From: Victivallales bacterium | GTDB taxonomy: Bacteria > Verrucomicrobiota > Lentisphaeria > Oligosphaerales > Oligosphaeraceae | Reading direction: 5' to 3' | NCBI GenBank assembly: GCA_017964325.1 | Contig: JAGCSE010000090.1 | Span: forward strand, 49,245-113,244 | Length of the DNA: 64,000 nucleotides | Shown: piece after piece, positions 25,168 to 34,298 of the stretch | Layout: every line of letters begins with the position of its first letter | Numbering within the stretch: the stretch's first letter is position 1 | Translations under genes and position numbers: made by a program | Notes under the pieces: generated by a model | What the model was told of the DNA's origin: nothing | The model's database searches: none | Seen by the model: the letters and a program-made list of their open reading frames with translations, nothing else

Positions 25168-25986
25168 GAATCTAAACAAAAACTTGAAATCCGTGTTCCA
25201 CGTGTCGAGATCCAGGCTGGAATAGCGTGTGTCAACGTCCTTGAAGACTTTGTCGTAGCGGACTTCCGCTCCGACGCCGATGCTCTTGGTGACCCAGAAT
25301 TGGATGCCTGCTGCGGCGAATACGCCCATTTCAAGCGAATCGTGGTTGGAACTGCGGCCATTGGAGGACGAATCGAGGTCCAGGAAATTGAAGGACGGAC
25401 CGAGGGAGGCGGAGACGGAGAAGTGGTCGTTGATTTTGTAGCTGGCCTTCGCACCGATGTCGTATGTGTGCATTTGCATTTCGTAGCGGGTGTGGTCGCC
25501 GCCGATGGACAGCTTGGTGTCGCAGTCGTAGTACATGAAGCCGAGGAGGGCATCGACTCTCCAGGCGTCGTGGCGGAAGCAGGGAACGCCGAAATTCACC
25601 TCCACGCCGGAGCAGTCACGCGCACCGAAATCGGACATGCCAAGAGGAGTGGCATGTCCGTGGTGTTCATGTTCATGTTCGTGGTCGTGGTCGTCGTTGT
25701 AGTCGTCGTAGTCATGGGGATCGCGGGGATAACCGGCATCGCCCGGTAGTGGATCGCGTCTGGTCCTGCCGTTGGGGGAGTAGTAATTGGATGGGATATT
25801 GTTGTCCTTGTAGAGCTTGACCTTGTGGAACTTACGGTAGTTGTAACCAACACCGAAAATGAAATCCCAGATGGTCACTTGGTTGAACGGTGCATCTGAA
25901 ATGGTTGTTTCGGCTGGCTGCACATCTTGTGCTTTGAGAAAAACAGTACACGACAGCAGACACGCCAGAATGATGAGTTTCTTCAT
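25165..25986 (-). CDS. Outer-membrane beta-barrel protein with His/Asp-rich loop
   Basis: A 273-residue protein with AAGGAG upstream of the ATG and a signal peptide (cleavage near FLKAQ-DV, residue 20). The mature part has alternating hydrophobic strands, with FGVGYNYRKFHK early on and a C-terminal aromatic residue (FKFLFRF), as expected for an OmpA-like or porin-like 8-strand barrel. A loop around residues 92-114 (DYDDYNDDHDHEHEHEHHGH) is rich in His and Asp/Glu and could bind transition metals. It is probably a single-gene transcript; the function is unknown. Confidence 0.8.
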   Translation of the reverse strand: MKKLIILACLLSCTVFLKAQDVQPAETTISDAPFNQVTIWDFIFGVGYNYRKFHKVKLYKDNNIPSNYYSPNGRTRRDPLPGDAGYPRDPHDYDDYNDDHDHEHEHEHHGHATPLGMSDFGARDCSGVEVNFGVPCFRHDAWRVDALLGFMYYDCDTKLSIGGDHTRYEMQMHTYDIGAKASYKINDHFSVSASLGPSFNFLDLDSSSNGRSSNHDSLEMGVFAAAGIQFWVTKSIGVGAEVRYDKVFKDVDTRYSSLDLDTWNTDFKFLFRF

Positions 25987-26018
25987 GTTTGTTCTCCTTG
26001 ATTTTGTTTCTTAACACA

Positions 26019-26858
26019 TTATTTCAAAATAACTTCCGCCATAATGGGGAAATGGTCAGACGGATATTCCTTTCCGTTGTGGTCGGTGATGGTATCGTAT
26101 TTTAGGATACGCATGTCGCCGTTGAAAAAGATGAAATCGATTCCGCACCACGCATTATCCTTTTCCGGATTGTAGTTGAAACCATGATAGGTCTGTACAG
26201 GGCCTTTGTAAACTGTTTCGCTGGCGTCCTTTGCGTTTTTCATTTTGGCGAGGAAGGACTTGATGGAAGGCGTGGATATCTGGCAGTTCATGTCGCCGGT
26301 GAGGAAGCATGGGAGGCCTTGGGCGATATTGTCCATGCGGGACAAAATAAGCGCGGCGCCGTTCTGACGGGCCTCTTCGCTGACATGATCCAGATGCGTG
26401 TTGAAATGGACGAACTCCTTGCCGGTCTTCTTGTCCTTCAGCTTGGCCCATGTACAGATGCGGCGGCAATTGGTCTTCCATGACATGGAACCCGCGACAT
26501 CCGGCGTTTCGGAGAGCCAGAAGGTGCCGTTGTCGATGCAGTCGAAACGGTCTTTGCGATAGAAGATACAGCAGTATTCTCCACGAAGATTCGGATCGCG
26601 GCCGACACCGACGGCCGCATAGACGCCGCCGTCACCAAGCAATGCTTTTTTCTGTTCTTCCACAAGTTCCTGCATGCCGATGGAGTCCATCTTGTATTTG
26701 TTCATCACTTCGAGCATGCGCGGGATGCGGGCACGCCAATTGTTCGGCGGCGGGTCTTCCGGTGAGCGTACGTTGAAAGATGCGATGCGGAAAACAGCGT
26801 CTTCCTGTGCGAATAATGTGCAGGCTGACAGCATGATGAAAAGAGACAGGTTGCGCAT
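26019..26858 (-). CDS. Secreted endonuclease/exonuclease/phosphatase (EEP) family protein
   Basis: A 279-residue protein with a signal peptide cleaving near LFAQ (residue 18). EEP-fold catalytic motifs are present in order: FRIASFNVRS, GMQELVEEQ (metal-binding Glu), HFNTHLDHVS, LTGDMNC and SDHFPIMAEVILK (catalytic Asp-His). These small secreted members resemble phosphodiesterases or phosphatases rather than DNA repair nucleases; the substrate is unknown. It lies 22 bp after a close paralogue in the same direction, and the pair looks like a tandem duplication. Confidence 0.9.
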   Translation of the reverse strand: MRNLSLFIMLSACTLFAQEDAVFRIASFNVRSPEDPPPNNWRARIPRMLEVMNKYKMDSIGMQELVEEQKKALLGDGGVYAAVGVGRDPNLRGEYCCIFYRKDRFDCIDNGTFWLSETPDVAGSMSWKTNCRRICTWAKLKDKKTGKEFVHFNTHLDHVSEEARQNGAALILSRMDNIAQGLPCFLTGDMNCQISTPSIKSFLAKMKNAKDASETVYKGPVQTYHGFNYNPEKDNAWCGIDFIFFNGDMRILKYDTITDHNGKEYPSDHFPIMAEVILK

Positions 26859-26880
26859 GGTTCGTTTTTTGTCTTACGTG

Positions 26881-27843
26881 TTATTTCAGAATGATTTCCG
26901 TCATGACGGGGAAATGATCCGACGGATATTCTTTGCCGTTGTGGTCATTGATGGTGGCGTGGCGGAGAACCCGTATGTCTCCGCTGAAGAAAATGAAGTC
27001 GATTTCGCCTTTGGAGGGCTTTTCGGGATTGTAGCGGTAGGCGTGGAATGTCTGGAACGAACCTGCATGGGGCGTCTCGCTTGCGTCCTTCGTGTTTTTC
27101 ATCTTCGTGAGAAAGGACTGGATGGAGGGTGTGTTGATGCGGCAGTTCATGTCTCCCGTCAGAAAACAGGGCAGGCCTTTTGCGATGTCATCCATGCGGG
27201 ACATGATGAGGGCGGCACCGTTGCGGCGAGCTTCTTCGCTCTTGTGGTCCAGATGCGTGTTGAAATGGACGAATTCTTTTCCGGTCTTCTTGTCCTTCAA
27301 TTTTGCCCATGTGCAGATGCGGCGACAGGCGGTTTTCCATGAATGGGAGCCGACGACGTCCGGCGTCGTGGAGAGCCAGAATGTTCCCGCGTCCAGGCAG
27401 TCGAAACGGTCTTTCCGATAGATGACGCAGCAATGTTCGCCGCCTTTGTTCGGCTCGCGGCCGACACCGACGGCCGCGTATGCGGTGCCTTTGGCCATAA
27501 GGGCGTTCTTCTGCTGCGTGGTCAGTTCCTGCACTCCGATGCTGTCCAGTTCATATTTGTCTAAAATGGCGAGAATGCGGGGGATGCGTGTCTGCCAGTC
27601 GTTTGGCGCCTTGTCGCCGCGCGTGCGGATGTTGAAGGAACAGATGCGGATGGCGTCGGCTTCTTTCGGAACTGCCGTATCGAAAATGACTTCCTTGACG
27701 ACGGGCTGCGGTGGCGGCTGCGGCGCGGCTTCTGGAGCTTTCGGTTGGGCTTCCTGCGGCTTGGGGGCTTCCTGCGGCTTGGGGGCTTCCTGCGCGAACA
27801 ACAAGCAGGAGAAAAGAACAAGAAGAATGGACAATTTGCGCAT
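26881..27843 (-). CDS. Secreted EEP-family protein with Pro/Glu-rich linker (paralogue)
   Basis: A 320-residue protein, clearly homologous to the next gene over the whole catalytic domain: IRICSFNIRT, GVQELTTQQ, HFNTHLDHKS, LTGDMNC, SDHFPVMTEIILK. It differs by about 40 extra residues between the signal peptide and the domain, containing PKPQEA repeats encoded by 18-bp DNA repeats. The linker may hold the enzyme away from the membrane or bind a partner. AGGAATC precedes the ATG. All catalytic residues are present. Confidence 0.9.
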   Translation of the reverse strand: MRKLSILLVLFSCLLFAQEAPKPQEAPKPQEAQPKAPEAAPQPPPQPVVKEVIFDTAVPKEADAIRICSFNIRTRGDKAPNDWQTRIPRILAILDKYELDSIGVQELTTQQKNALMAKGTAYAAVGVGREPNKGGEHCCVIYRKDRFDCLDAGTFWLSTTPDVVGSHSWKTACRRICTWAKLKDKKTGKEFVHFNTHLDHKSEEARRNGAALIMSRMDDIAKGLPCFLTGDMNCRINTPSIQSFLTKMKNTKDASETPHAGSFQTFHAYRYNPEKPSKGEIDFIFFSGDIRVLRHATINDHNGKEYPSDHFPVMTEIILK

Positions 27844-27891
27844 GATGATTCCTGTGATTTATAAGATTAATAGGTCCAATGGATTATGGAA

Positions 27892-28854
27892 TTAATCGAC
27901 GGTCAGGACGATTTTTCCGATATTCTCCTGGTTGAGCATGATCTGCTGGGCGGCTTCTGCATCGCGCAATGGATAAGTAGCGTAAATGACGGGACGTATC
28001 TGCCCTGATTCGACGAGCGGCCATACTTTTTCGCGGAGCTGTCCGAGCACCCATGCCTTCATCGCTGGCGGACGGCTGCGCAGCGTGCTGCCGATGAGGC
28101 GGAGGTTTTTCGTGAGAGTTTTGCGCAGGTCGATGGTCGTTTCTCCGCCGCCGAGCGTGGCGATGAGAATCCAGCGGCCGCCATGCGCCATTTTGTTGAA
28201 AAATTTGCCGAGACCTTCACCGCCAACGCAGTCGAGCACGATGTTCGGCGGATTGGCGTCCAGCACGGCTCCGACGTCTTCCGTCTTGCGGTTGACGACG
28301 ATGTCCGCTCCGACTTTGCGTGAGGCCTCCGCCTTGCGGTCGTTGCTGACGGTTGTGATAACCTTTGCGCCCCAAGCTTTTGCGAGTTGTGTAGCGGCGA
28401 TGCCGAGGCCGCTGGCTCCCGCCTGGATGAAGACGGTGTCGCCTGCTTTGATGCCTGCTTCGAATTGGAGGTTCAGAAAACTAGTGGCATAGACTTCGGG
28501 CAGGGCGGCTGCTTCGACCATGGAGACGCCTTTGGGGACGGGCAGCAGCATGGAGCCATCGACCGCGACTTTTTCCGCGTATCCACCGCCGCCGAGCAGA
28601 GCGCAGACTTTGTCTCCGACCTTCCAGCCGCCAACGGCATTGGAGCCGACATTTTCCACAGTTCCAGACACTTCCAGCCCCATCCATTCTGGTGAACCGG
28701 GCGGTGGCGGATAGTTTCCCGCCCGCTGGAGGAGGTCGGCGCGGTTCATGGCGGCGCATTGGATTTTGATAAGGACTTCATTGTCGTGCAACACGGGATC
28801 GGGAACTTCGATCCACGAGAGGCTCTGGTTGTCGTTGATTTTGATGACGTGCAT
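27892..28854 (-). CDS. NAD(P)H:quinone oxidoreductase, zinc-free MDR (PIG3-like)
   Basis: A 320-residue protein. The ATG at 28854 gives the usual N-terminus MHVIKI; the longer frame starts at a TTG with no ribosome site. Family features include MNRADLLQRAGNYPPPPG (about residues 45-62), which is typical of PIG3-type quinone oxidoreductases, and the nucleotide-binding QAGASGLGIAATQLAKAWGA. No catalytic zinc ligands are seen. It is transcribed divergently from the SGNH hydrolase gene. It probably carries out one-electron or two-electron quinone reduction with NADPH. Confidence 0.92.
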   Translation of the reverse strand: MHVIKINDNQSLSWIEVPDPVLHDNEVLIKIQCAAMNRADLLQRAGNYPPPPGSPEWMGLEVSGTVENVGSNAVGGWKVGDKVCALLGGGGYAEKVAVDGSMLLPVPKGVSMVEAAALPEVYATSFLNLQFEAGIKAGDTVFIQAGASGLGIAATQLAKAWGAKVITTVSNDRKAEASRKVGADIVVNRKTEDVGAVLDANPPNIVLDCVGGEGLGKFFNKMAHGGRWILIATLGGGETTIDLRKTLTKNLRLIGSTLRSRPPAMKAWVLGQLREKVWPLVESGQIRPVIYATYPLRDAEAAQQIMLNQENIGKIVLTVD

Positions 28855-29026
28855 GGTGTGTTGGGTTTGTTGAGTTTTTTTCAATAATTCTTTACCATAA
28901 TATAGCGCAAAAATACAAATGCAAGTAAATTATAGGGCGATTATTGATTTTTTTAACTGTTCTGATTGCGTTGGACACGCGATGTGGATGATTTTTTACT
29001 GCGAAGATGTGGTGCAGGAGGAAACG

Positions 29027-29722
29027 ATGAGGATGTTGAAAAACTTGTCTATCACGATGATGTGTGCGGCGGTTGCCGCTTTTGCGGACGGCGTGGATTA
29101 TTCGAATCGCGAGAGATATGAATGGGCGCAGTTTTGGTGGAACGATGCGCATGATTCGTCGAAGCCGCGTGTTTTGATTGTGGGCGATTCGATTACGAAC
29201 GGCTGCGCCGATCGGGTCTATAAGCTGCTGGCGGACGTTGCATTGGTCGATAAGTATGTGAGTTCCAAGAATGTGAAGGATCAAGCGTTGAGGAAGGAAA
29301 TGCGCTATATGCTTAGTGAGTACAAGTATAAGGTGATTCATTTCAATCATGGACTGCATGGTTTGCGCATCAAGGAGGACGAATACGAAGGGTATCTGCG
29401 GTCGTATGTCGCGGAAGTCAAGGAACTTGCTGGCGACGCCAAGCTTGTATGGGGGCGCATCACGCCACTGCGCGGGGCGGTTGACACAAAGGAAAACGCC
29501 TTGCTGGAACGTCGCAACCGTGTGGCGGACAAGGTGATGGCGGAATTTGGCATTGAAATCGACGACTTGTGGGGCGTCGTCTGGAAGCAGCAGAATTCCG
29601 ATGACATCCGTGCCGATAACAAAGGTGATGCCTATCACTACAATGGAAAGGGATATGATCTTTTGGCGAAGTCCATTGCTGACTCCATCCGCAAGGCGGG
29701 TGGATTTGAGGCGAAGAAATGA
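29027..29722 (+). CDS. Secreted SGNH/GDSL-family hydrolase
   Basis: A 231-residue protein. The ATG at 29027 follows AGGAGG at the right distance, so the longer frame is rejected. A signal peptide ends near AAFADG. SGNH blocks: VLIVGDSITNG (nucleophile Ser), a central HFNHGLHG (block III Asn), and a C-terminal DAYHYNGKGYDLLA where the catalytic His precedes Tyr-Asn; the usual D-x-x-H spacing is seen as D-A-Y-H. It is probably an acetyl- or carbohydrate esterase acting on glycans alongside the nearby lyase and glycosidases. The substrate is inferred from context only. Confidence 0.85.
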   Translation: MRMLKNLSITMMCAAVAAFADGVDYSNRERYEWAQFWWNDAHDSSKPRVLIVGDSITNGCADRVYKLLADVALVDKYVSSKNVKDQALRKEMRYMLSEYKYKVIHFNHGLHGLRIKEDEYEGYLRSYVAEVKELAGDAKLVWGRITPLRGAVDTKENALLERRNRVADKVMAEFGIEIDDLWGVVWKQQNSDDIRADNKGDAYHYNGKGYDLLAKSIADSIRKAGGFEAKK

Positions 29723-29738
29723 AAATAAGGTTGAGAAT

Positions 29739-30020
29739 ATGGACAAACGGCGAAATATACATGGATTGATGTCGGACAATGGATACGATGAACCGACGGA
29801 GGAAGAATTACGGAATATTTTCGCGGCGTCCTGCATAGAGGCTGCGGCACGAGAAACAGGATGTTCAGCTATGGAGATGTATCGGCAGATGAAGGAGGCC
29901 AACCTATTTGCCGAATTAATTTATCCATGCTATGAGACGCTACATACGCAGAGCCGCAGCATTGTGACAGAAGATGTATTGACTGCCCTGCAGGTGAGGC
30001 AGAGGGAAGCGAAATCATGA
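29739..30020 (+). CDS. DUF3791 family protein (first copy)
   Basis: A 93-residue protein. The ATG at 29739 follows AAGGTTGAG. The body resembles DUF3791: FAASCIEAAARETGCSAMEMYRQMKE, then a LIYPCYETLHTQSRSIVTEDV motif near the C-terminus. In many genomes DUF3791 genes flank a DUF3990 gene, as here. The stop overlaps the next start as ATGA, so the two are co-translated. The function is unknown; it may be the partner or antidote of the DUF3990 protein. Confidence 0.75.
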   Translation: MDKRRNIHGLMSDNGYDEPTEEELRNIFAASCIEAAARETGCSAMEMYRQMKEANLFAELIYPCYETLHTQSRSIVTEDVLTALQVRQREAKS

Positions 30021-30499
30021 AAGTGTATCATGGAAGTACAATGATAATCAATCATCCATTGGTTCAATTTGGTCGTTTGGGATTGGATTTTGGACAAGGT
30101 TTTTATGTGACTACTTTAAGTGGACAGGCTGAGGCATGGGCTATCCGCATGGCACGAATTAGGCAGGAATCTGGTGTTGTGAATGTCTATGAAATGGATA
30201 TGGAAAGAGTAAAATGTGAGTTTAAATATAAGCAATTTCTTGAATATGATATGGACTGGCTTGATTTTATAGTTGCCAATCGTAGGAGGCAGTATGATGG
30301 TGAAAAGTTTGATGTAATCGAAGGTGGCGTAGCGAATGATCGTGTAATTGATACAGTGGAAGCATATATGTCTGATTTGATACCACGTGATGTGGCATTG
30401 AGAAATCTCAAAGCTCATCGTCCTAACAACCAGTTGTGCATTTGCAACCAAACTGTCATTGACGTTTGTCTTAAGTATCTTGAAACAAACAATATTTGA
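30017..30499 (+). CDS. DUF3990 protein, putative ADP-ribosyltransferase-like
   Basis: A 160-residue protein that opens with KVYHGSTMII, followed by LGLDFGQGFYVTTL and a Gln/Ala-rich helix (QAEAWAIRMAR), then VVNVYEMDMERVKC. This matches DUF3990, which has been related to the ADP-ribosyltransferase fold; the early Tyr-His-Gly and the G-x-G-F-Y stretch would be NAD-site positions. The gene is markedly AT-rich compared with its neighbours, which suggests transfer. It overlaps the DUF3791 genes on both sides (ATGA and TGATG). Catalytic activity is inferred from the fold relationship only. Confidence 0.72.
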   Translation: MKVYHGSTMIINHPLVQFGRLGLDFGQGFYVTTLSGQAEAWAIRMARIRQESGVVNVYEMDMERVKCEFKYKQFLEYDMDWLDFIVANRRRQYDGEKFDVIEGGVANDRVIDTVEAYMSDLIPRDVALRNLKAHRPNNQLCICNQTVIDVCLKYLETNNI

Positions 30500-30708
30500 T
30501 GATTATGCTTAACGATTTACTACTTTGGAATAAAATAGGCCGCATCGTGACTCTACTTTCAAAACAGTTGGGAGTTTCAGGTGAACAGGCGTTGGATATA
30601 TTCTATATGTCAAAGACATGCGAACGATTGCATGATCCGGAGACTAAGCTGTATCTATTTGGGGACTTGTATATTGTCGATGATGTCATACGGGAATTGC
30701 AAGGATAG
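30499..30708 (+). CDS. DUF3791 family protein (second copy, short)
   Basis: A 69-residue protein starting at the ATG at 30499, which shares one base with the DUF3990 stop (TGATG). Pattern: VTLLSKQLGVSGEQALDIFYMSKTCERLHDPET then LYLFGDLYIVDDVIRELQ, which fits DUF3791. It is much diverged from the first copy and equally AT-rich. Two DUF3791 copies around one DUF3990 gene is a recurrent arrangement; the division of labour is unknown. Confidence 0.7.
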   Translation: MIMLNDLLLWNKIGRIVTLLSKQLGVSGEQALDIFYMSKTCERLHDPETKLYLFGDLYIVDDVIRELQG

Positions 30709-30778
30709 TTACCTTCCACAATGACGGTTGGCAATGTAAGGGCTTGGCAATTATAACTATAAGCAAAAGAGGAAGATA

Positions 30779-33292
30779 ATGGTCAGAACATTACATGGAA
30801 TCATGGCAGTTATGATGTTGGCGGTGGGGGCGGAGGCCGGCAACGTGAAATTGACAAACGAGAAAGTCATCGTTCATTGCGACAAGGCGGAGGAATGGGA
30901 CAAGAATGTGCGCATCGACGATGCAGTGAGGTGGAACGGTCGTCCGACGGCCTGTTGGGAGCACGCGAAAACGTCATTAATCCGTCTGCCCAAGGCACCG
31001 ACGGATTGGACGACTCATACCCATGTGCGGCTGTTCATGCACTCTGCCGTGAAGACGGGATCGGGCTTCATCATCATGCTGGAAAGTGAGAATCCAGCGT
31101 CGGATGGTCAGGACTACTACCATTTGCGGTTTACCATAGATTGGGAAGGCTGGAAAGAGTTTTGCCTGCCCATTCGGAAGATTGGTCCAGCACGCAACCC
31201 ATTGGGATATGATAAGATAGCAGCTGTACAATTTATCGCGCATGGTTGGGGCTTCACGCCCAATCCGCAGGCGATCATTCATTTTGGAGATATATCATTC
31301 GTTGATTCGGAGAAATACATGATGACGGAAGAAGAACTTTTCGATGCGTTGGATTTTGGCAATCCGGGACTTGAGGCTGCGGGAAAGGCCTGGGCGAAAA
31401 AGGATGTCGATGAGACGCGGAAATTGACGGCGGCATATTTCCGCAACCGCACATCCGTCCCATGGCGGTTCAACCCGCATGAAATCAACCGCAAAATCCG
31501 CCATAACAAGGCGGCAGCCGACAGAACGGTGGCGGGCGGCATGACGGAAGTGTGCGTTGATTACACGTATCCAAACGGCGACATAGACTGGCTTTACAAC
31601 CATACGTTCGCCGATCCGAAATTGCCGAACAACAACGAATGGCAGTGGCAGTTGAACCGCATGGGTTTCTGGGACAATCTTGGACGGACGTATTGGGCGA
31701 CGAAGGATGAAATCTATGCACAGACATTCGTGAAGCATCTGCGTTCGTGGACGAAGCAATGCCTGGCACCCAACGATTCGGGAAATTATGCAAATTCTTC
31801 CTGGCGGACGATTGAATGTGGCATCCGCCTGCTTGGATCATGGCCGACTGCCTATCATTATTTCCTTCATTCTCCGAATTTTACAGATTCGGATTTGATT
31901 CTTTTCCTGCGGTCATCGCTGGAGCAGATGCGCCATCTTCGGAAATATCCAACGGGCGGAAACTGGTTGACGATGGAGATGAACGGCGTTTATACGTTTG
32001 CTTCGCTATTCCCTGAATTCAAGGAGTCTAAAGAAGCTCGAATGGATGCGATGGACCGTATCTACAAGAGCATGAAAGGGCAGTTCCTACCAGATGGTGC
32101 ACAGTTTGAACTGACGCCAGGCTATCATCAAGTGGCTCTCGGAAATATCATGGCAATTGCTGATTCTGCAGTGCGCACCAAGCACTTGGATGAACTGCCT
32201 TCGGATTTTGTGGCATTTTTGGAAAAAGCCTTCGAATACAATATCAAGCTGGCGACGCCAAACCGCGATATGCCGCGCTACAACGATTCATGGCGCGTGG
32301 ATGTTGTCAATTCATCACGTCGCGCGATGTCATATTTTCCAGAAAACACGACGTTCCGCTGGATTGCGACGGACGGAAAGGAAGGTGCGGAACCGCCGTA
32401 CAAGTCCTGCTTCCTGCCGTGGGCGGGCTACACGGCGATGCGTTCAAGCTGGTCGCGTGACGCTAATTACGTCAGTTTTGACGTCGGCCCGCTCGGCAAT
32501 GCGCATGTCCATCAGGACAAGCTCAGTTTGTCGATTTGGGCGGGCGGACAGGATATCCTGTTCGATGATGGCGGCGGTTGCTACGAGTCATCGCCGTTCC
32601 GCAGATACGCGACATCCGCATACGGCCACAACACGATTCTTGTCGATGGCAAGGGGCAGGTTCGCGATTACCGTGATCCGAAGAACCGCATTGTCACTGA
32701 ACCGATTGACGCGCATTGGATTTCAATGGATGAATATGATTACGCCTGCGGCACTTACAACCAAGGTTTCGGTCAGGCTGATGCGTATATTGCAGTGCAG
32801 ACGCGGCAGGTTTTGTTTTTGAAGCCTGGCATTGTGCTTGTGGCGGATACATTGGAACCGAACGATGACGCAAGTCACACGTATCAAGCACGTTGGAACG
32901 TGAATTGCACACAGCTGAAGGAAGTCGTGGCGGGACATCCTGCGTTGGTGACAACGTTGGAGAATAAGAAAAATCTGATGGTTGTCCCATTATTGACAGA
33001 CGGTTTGGAAAGCCGTTGGGTTTCAAAACAGGAACAGCCAGAAGTTCTTGGCTGGTATGTGATTAAGGATGCAGGGCCGTATCTCCCCGCTGCGACGATC
33101 TGTCATACAGTAAGCGGCACAGGTGTGCGCCGTTTTCTGACGATGTTTGTCATCTTGGAGCCTGGTATGGAACCGCCCGTAAAGGCTATTCAGCAGAAAA
33201 GCGAAAAGCAAGCGGAAATCGCCTTTACGGACGGACGGCGCATGACTGTTTCCATGGAACGCGAACAGCTTGAATATTCTTTCAAACAGTGA
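30779..33292 (+). CDS. Heparinase II/III-like polysaccharide lyase (secreted)
   Basis: An 837-residue protein. The ATG follows AGAGGAAG; a signal peptide ends near EAG (residue 21). A first beta-sandwich/CBM-like part covers about 25-180. It is followed by an alpha/alpha toroid with GGNWLTMEMNGVYTFASLFPE and FELTPGYHQVALG. The heparinase II/III beta-sandwich comes next, with GNAHVHQDKLSLSIW and YGHNTILVDGKGQ carrying the conserved His residues. The length is typical for PVC members. It should cleave an acidic polysaccharide (alginate, glycosaminoglycan or similar); the exact substrate cannot be read from sequence. Confidence 0.88.
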   Translation: MVRTLHGIMAVMMLAVGAEAGNVKLTNEKVIVHCDKAEEWDKNVRIDDAVRWNGRPTACWEHAKTSLIRLPKAPTDWTTHTHVRLFMHSAVKTGSGFIIMLESENPASDGQDYYHLRFTIDWEGWKEFCLPIRKIGPARNPLGYDKIAAVQFIAHGWGFTPNPQAIIHFGDISFVDSEKYMMTEEELFDALDFGNPGLEAAGKAWAKKDVDETRKLTAAYFRNRTSVPWRFNPHEINRKIRHNKAAADRTVAGGMTEVCVDYTYPNGDIDWLYNHTFADPKLPNNNEWQWQLNRMGFWDNLGRTYWATKDEIYAQTFVKHLRSWTKQCLAPNDSGNYANSSWRTIECGIRLLGSWPTAYHYFLHSPNFTDSDLILFLRSSLEQMRHLRKYPTGGNWLTMEMNGVYTFASLFPEFKESKEARMDAMDRIYKSMKGQFLPDGAQFELTPGYHQVALGNIMAIADSAVRTKHLDELPSDFVAFLEKAFEYNIKLATPNRDMPRYNDSWRVDVVNSSRRAMSYFPENTTFRWIATDGKEGAEPPYKSCFLPWAGYTAMRSSWSRDANYVSFDVGPLGNAHVHQDKLSLSIWAGGQDILFDDGGGCYESSPFRRYATSAYGHNTILVDGKGQVRDYRDPKNRIVTEPIDAHWISMDEYDYACGTYNQGFGQADAYIAVQTRQVLFLKPGIVLVADTLEPNDDASHTYQARWNVNCTQLKEVVAGHPALVTTLENKKNLMVVPLLTDGLESRWVSKQEQPEVLGWYVIKDAGPYLPAATICHTVSGTGVRRFLTMFVILEPGMEPPVKAIQQKSEKQAEIAFTDGRRMTVSMEREQLEYSFKQ

Positions 33293-33349
33293 TTTGGAAG
33301 GCCTTTCTAGGGTGGAGGCATTGAGCAGATACGGTTTGTTGCAGAAGCC

Positions 33350-34264
33350 CTATACGTATCTGACATCGTTGTCTCGGACGATTTCCGCAGGGCTGGTGAG
33401 TTTGGACGAAAAGTCTGCGAAACGCTTCTCCCAGCCAGGGCGTTCCCAGGCATCGCCATGATGCTGGAAGCATATCTTCTTGATGGGCTGATCTTTAAGG
33501 CGTTCGATGGCTTTCGGAAGCGGGTAATGGACCAATTCGCTGACGAGCAGATCGACGCCGCCTTTGATGCCGTCTAGCGGCAGGTCGTATTCTTTGCTTA
33601 AATCACCGGAAAAGAAGATTTTTTTGCCGTTGGCGAGTTCAAAGAGAAAAGAGGAAGCAATTTGCGAACCGTCGGTCTTTCGGCGGCCCATGTGGTCGTT
33701 GCCGTAGGCGGTGACTTTGATGTTGCCGTCATTAAAGATTTCTCCTGGTTGGAAGGCGTGGAGCTTCGTGATGGCAGGGTAGTTTTCGGAACGGTAGTAT
33801 CCTTTGCGGACGGCTTTCATGATGTTGACGAAATCCTCTCCGCCGAGATAGACGTCCAGATGGGTACCTTCCTTGACGCGCTTGGGATAGATTTGCTTGT
33901 GGAAAAGGAACTGCTGGATCAGCATGAAAAGGCCGCCGAAATGGTCCAAATGCGGGTGGGTGATGAAAATGGCGTTGAGGTCGGGGAGGAAGAGGCCGTT
34001 CTTCGTGAGCTGTCCGCAGACGGCATCTCCAGCATCGATAAGGTAATTCTTTCCACCGACTTGCAGCAGAGTGGCGGAATGGAATCGCGTCGGCGTGACG
34101 GCACCGTGGGCAGTGCCGAGGAAGATTATTTTCGTATCGGTTTCTTTTTGCGGCTCATCTGCTTTCTTTTCAGCAGGTTGCGCTTCCTGTGCGTTGAGTT
34201 TTCCACCGATTCCGAACATTGCGGCGAAGAGGCCTATTTTCTTGAAGAAATCACGTCTTTCCAT
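33350..34264 (-). CDS. Metallo-beta-lactamase-fold hydrolase, exported via Tat-like signal
   Basis: A 304-residue protein with AAGGAGAA upstream. The N-terminus MERRDFFKKIGLFAAM fits a twin-arginine signal and cleaves near LNAQ. The mature domain has the HxHxDH metal motif (THPHLDHFGG), an early LIDAGD, further metal-site residues GNDHMGRR and FSGDL, and a late FQHHGD. This resembles RNase Z/arylsulfatase-type (AtsA-like) MBL proteins. A periplasmic hydrolase of small organic esters or sulfates is plausible; the substrate is unknown. It is convergent with the lyase gene. Confidence 0.85.
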   Translation of the reverse strand: MERRDFFKKIGLFAAMFGIGGKLNAQEAQPAEKKADEPQKETDTKIIFLGTAHGAVTPTRFHSATLLQVGGKNYLIDAGDAVCGQLTKNGLFLPDLNAIFITHPHLDHFGGLFMLIQQFLFHKQIYPKRVKEGTHLDVYLGGEDFVNIMKAVRKGYYRSENYPAITKLHAFQPGEIFNDGNIKVTAYGNDHMGRRKTDGSQIASSFLFELANGKKIFFSGDLSKEYDLPLDGIKGGVDLLVSELVHYPLPKAIERLKDQPIKKICFQHHGDAWERPGWEKRFADFSSKLTSPAEIVRDNDVRYV

Positions 34265-34298
34265 TTTTGTTTTTCTCCTTGGGTTTTAAGATGTTATA

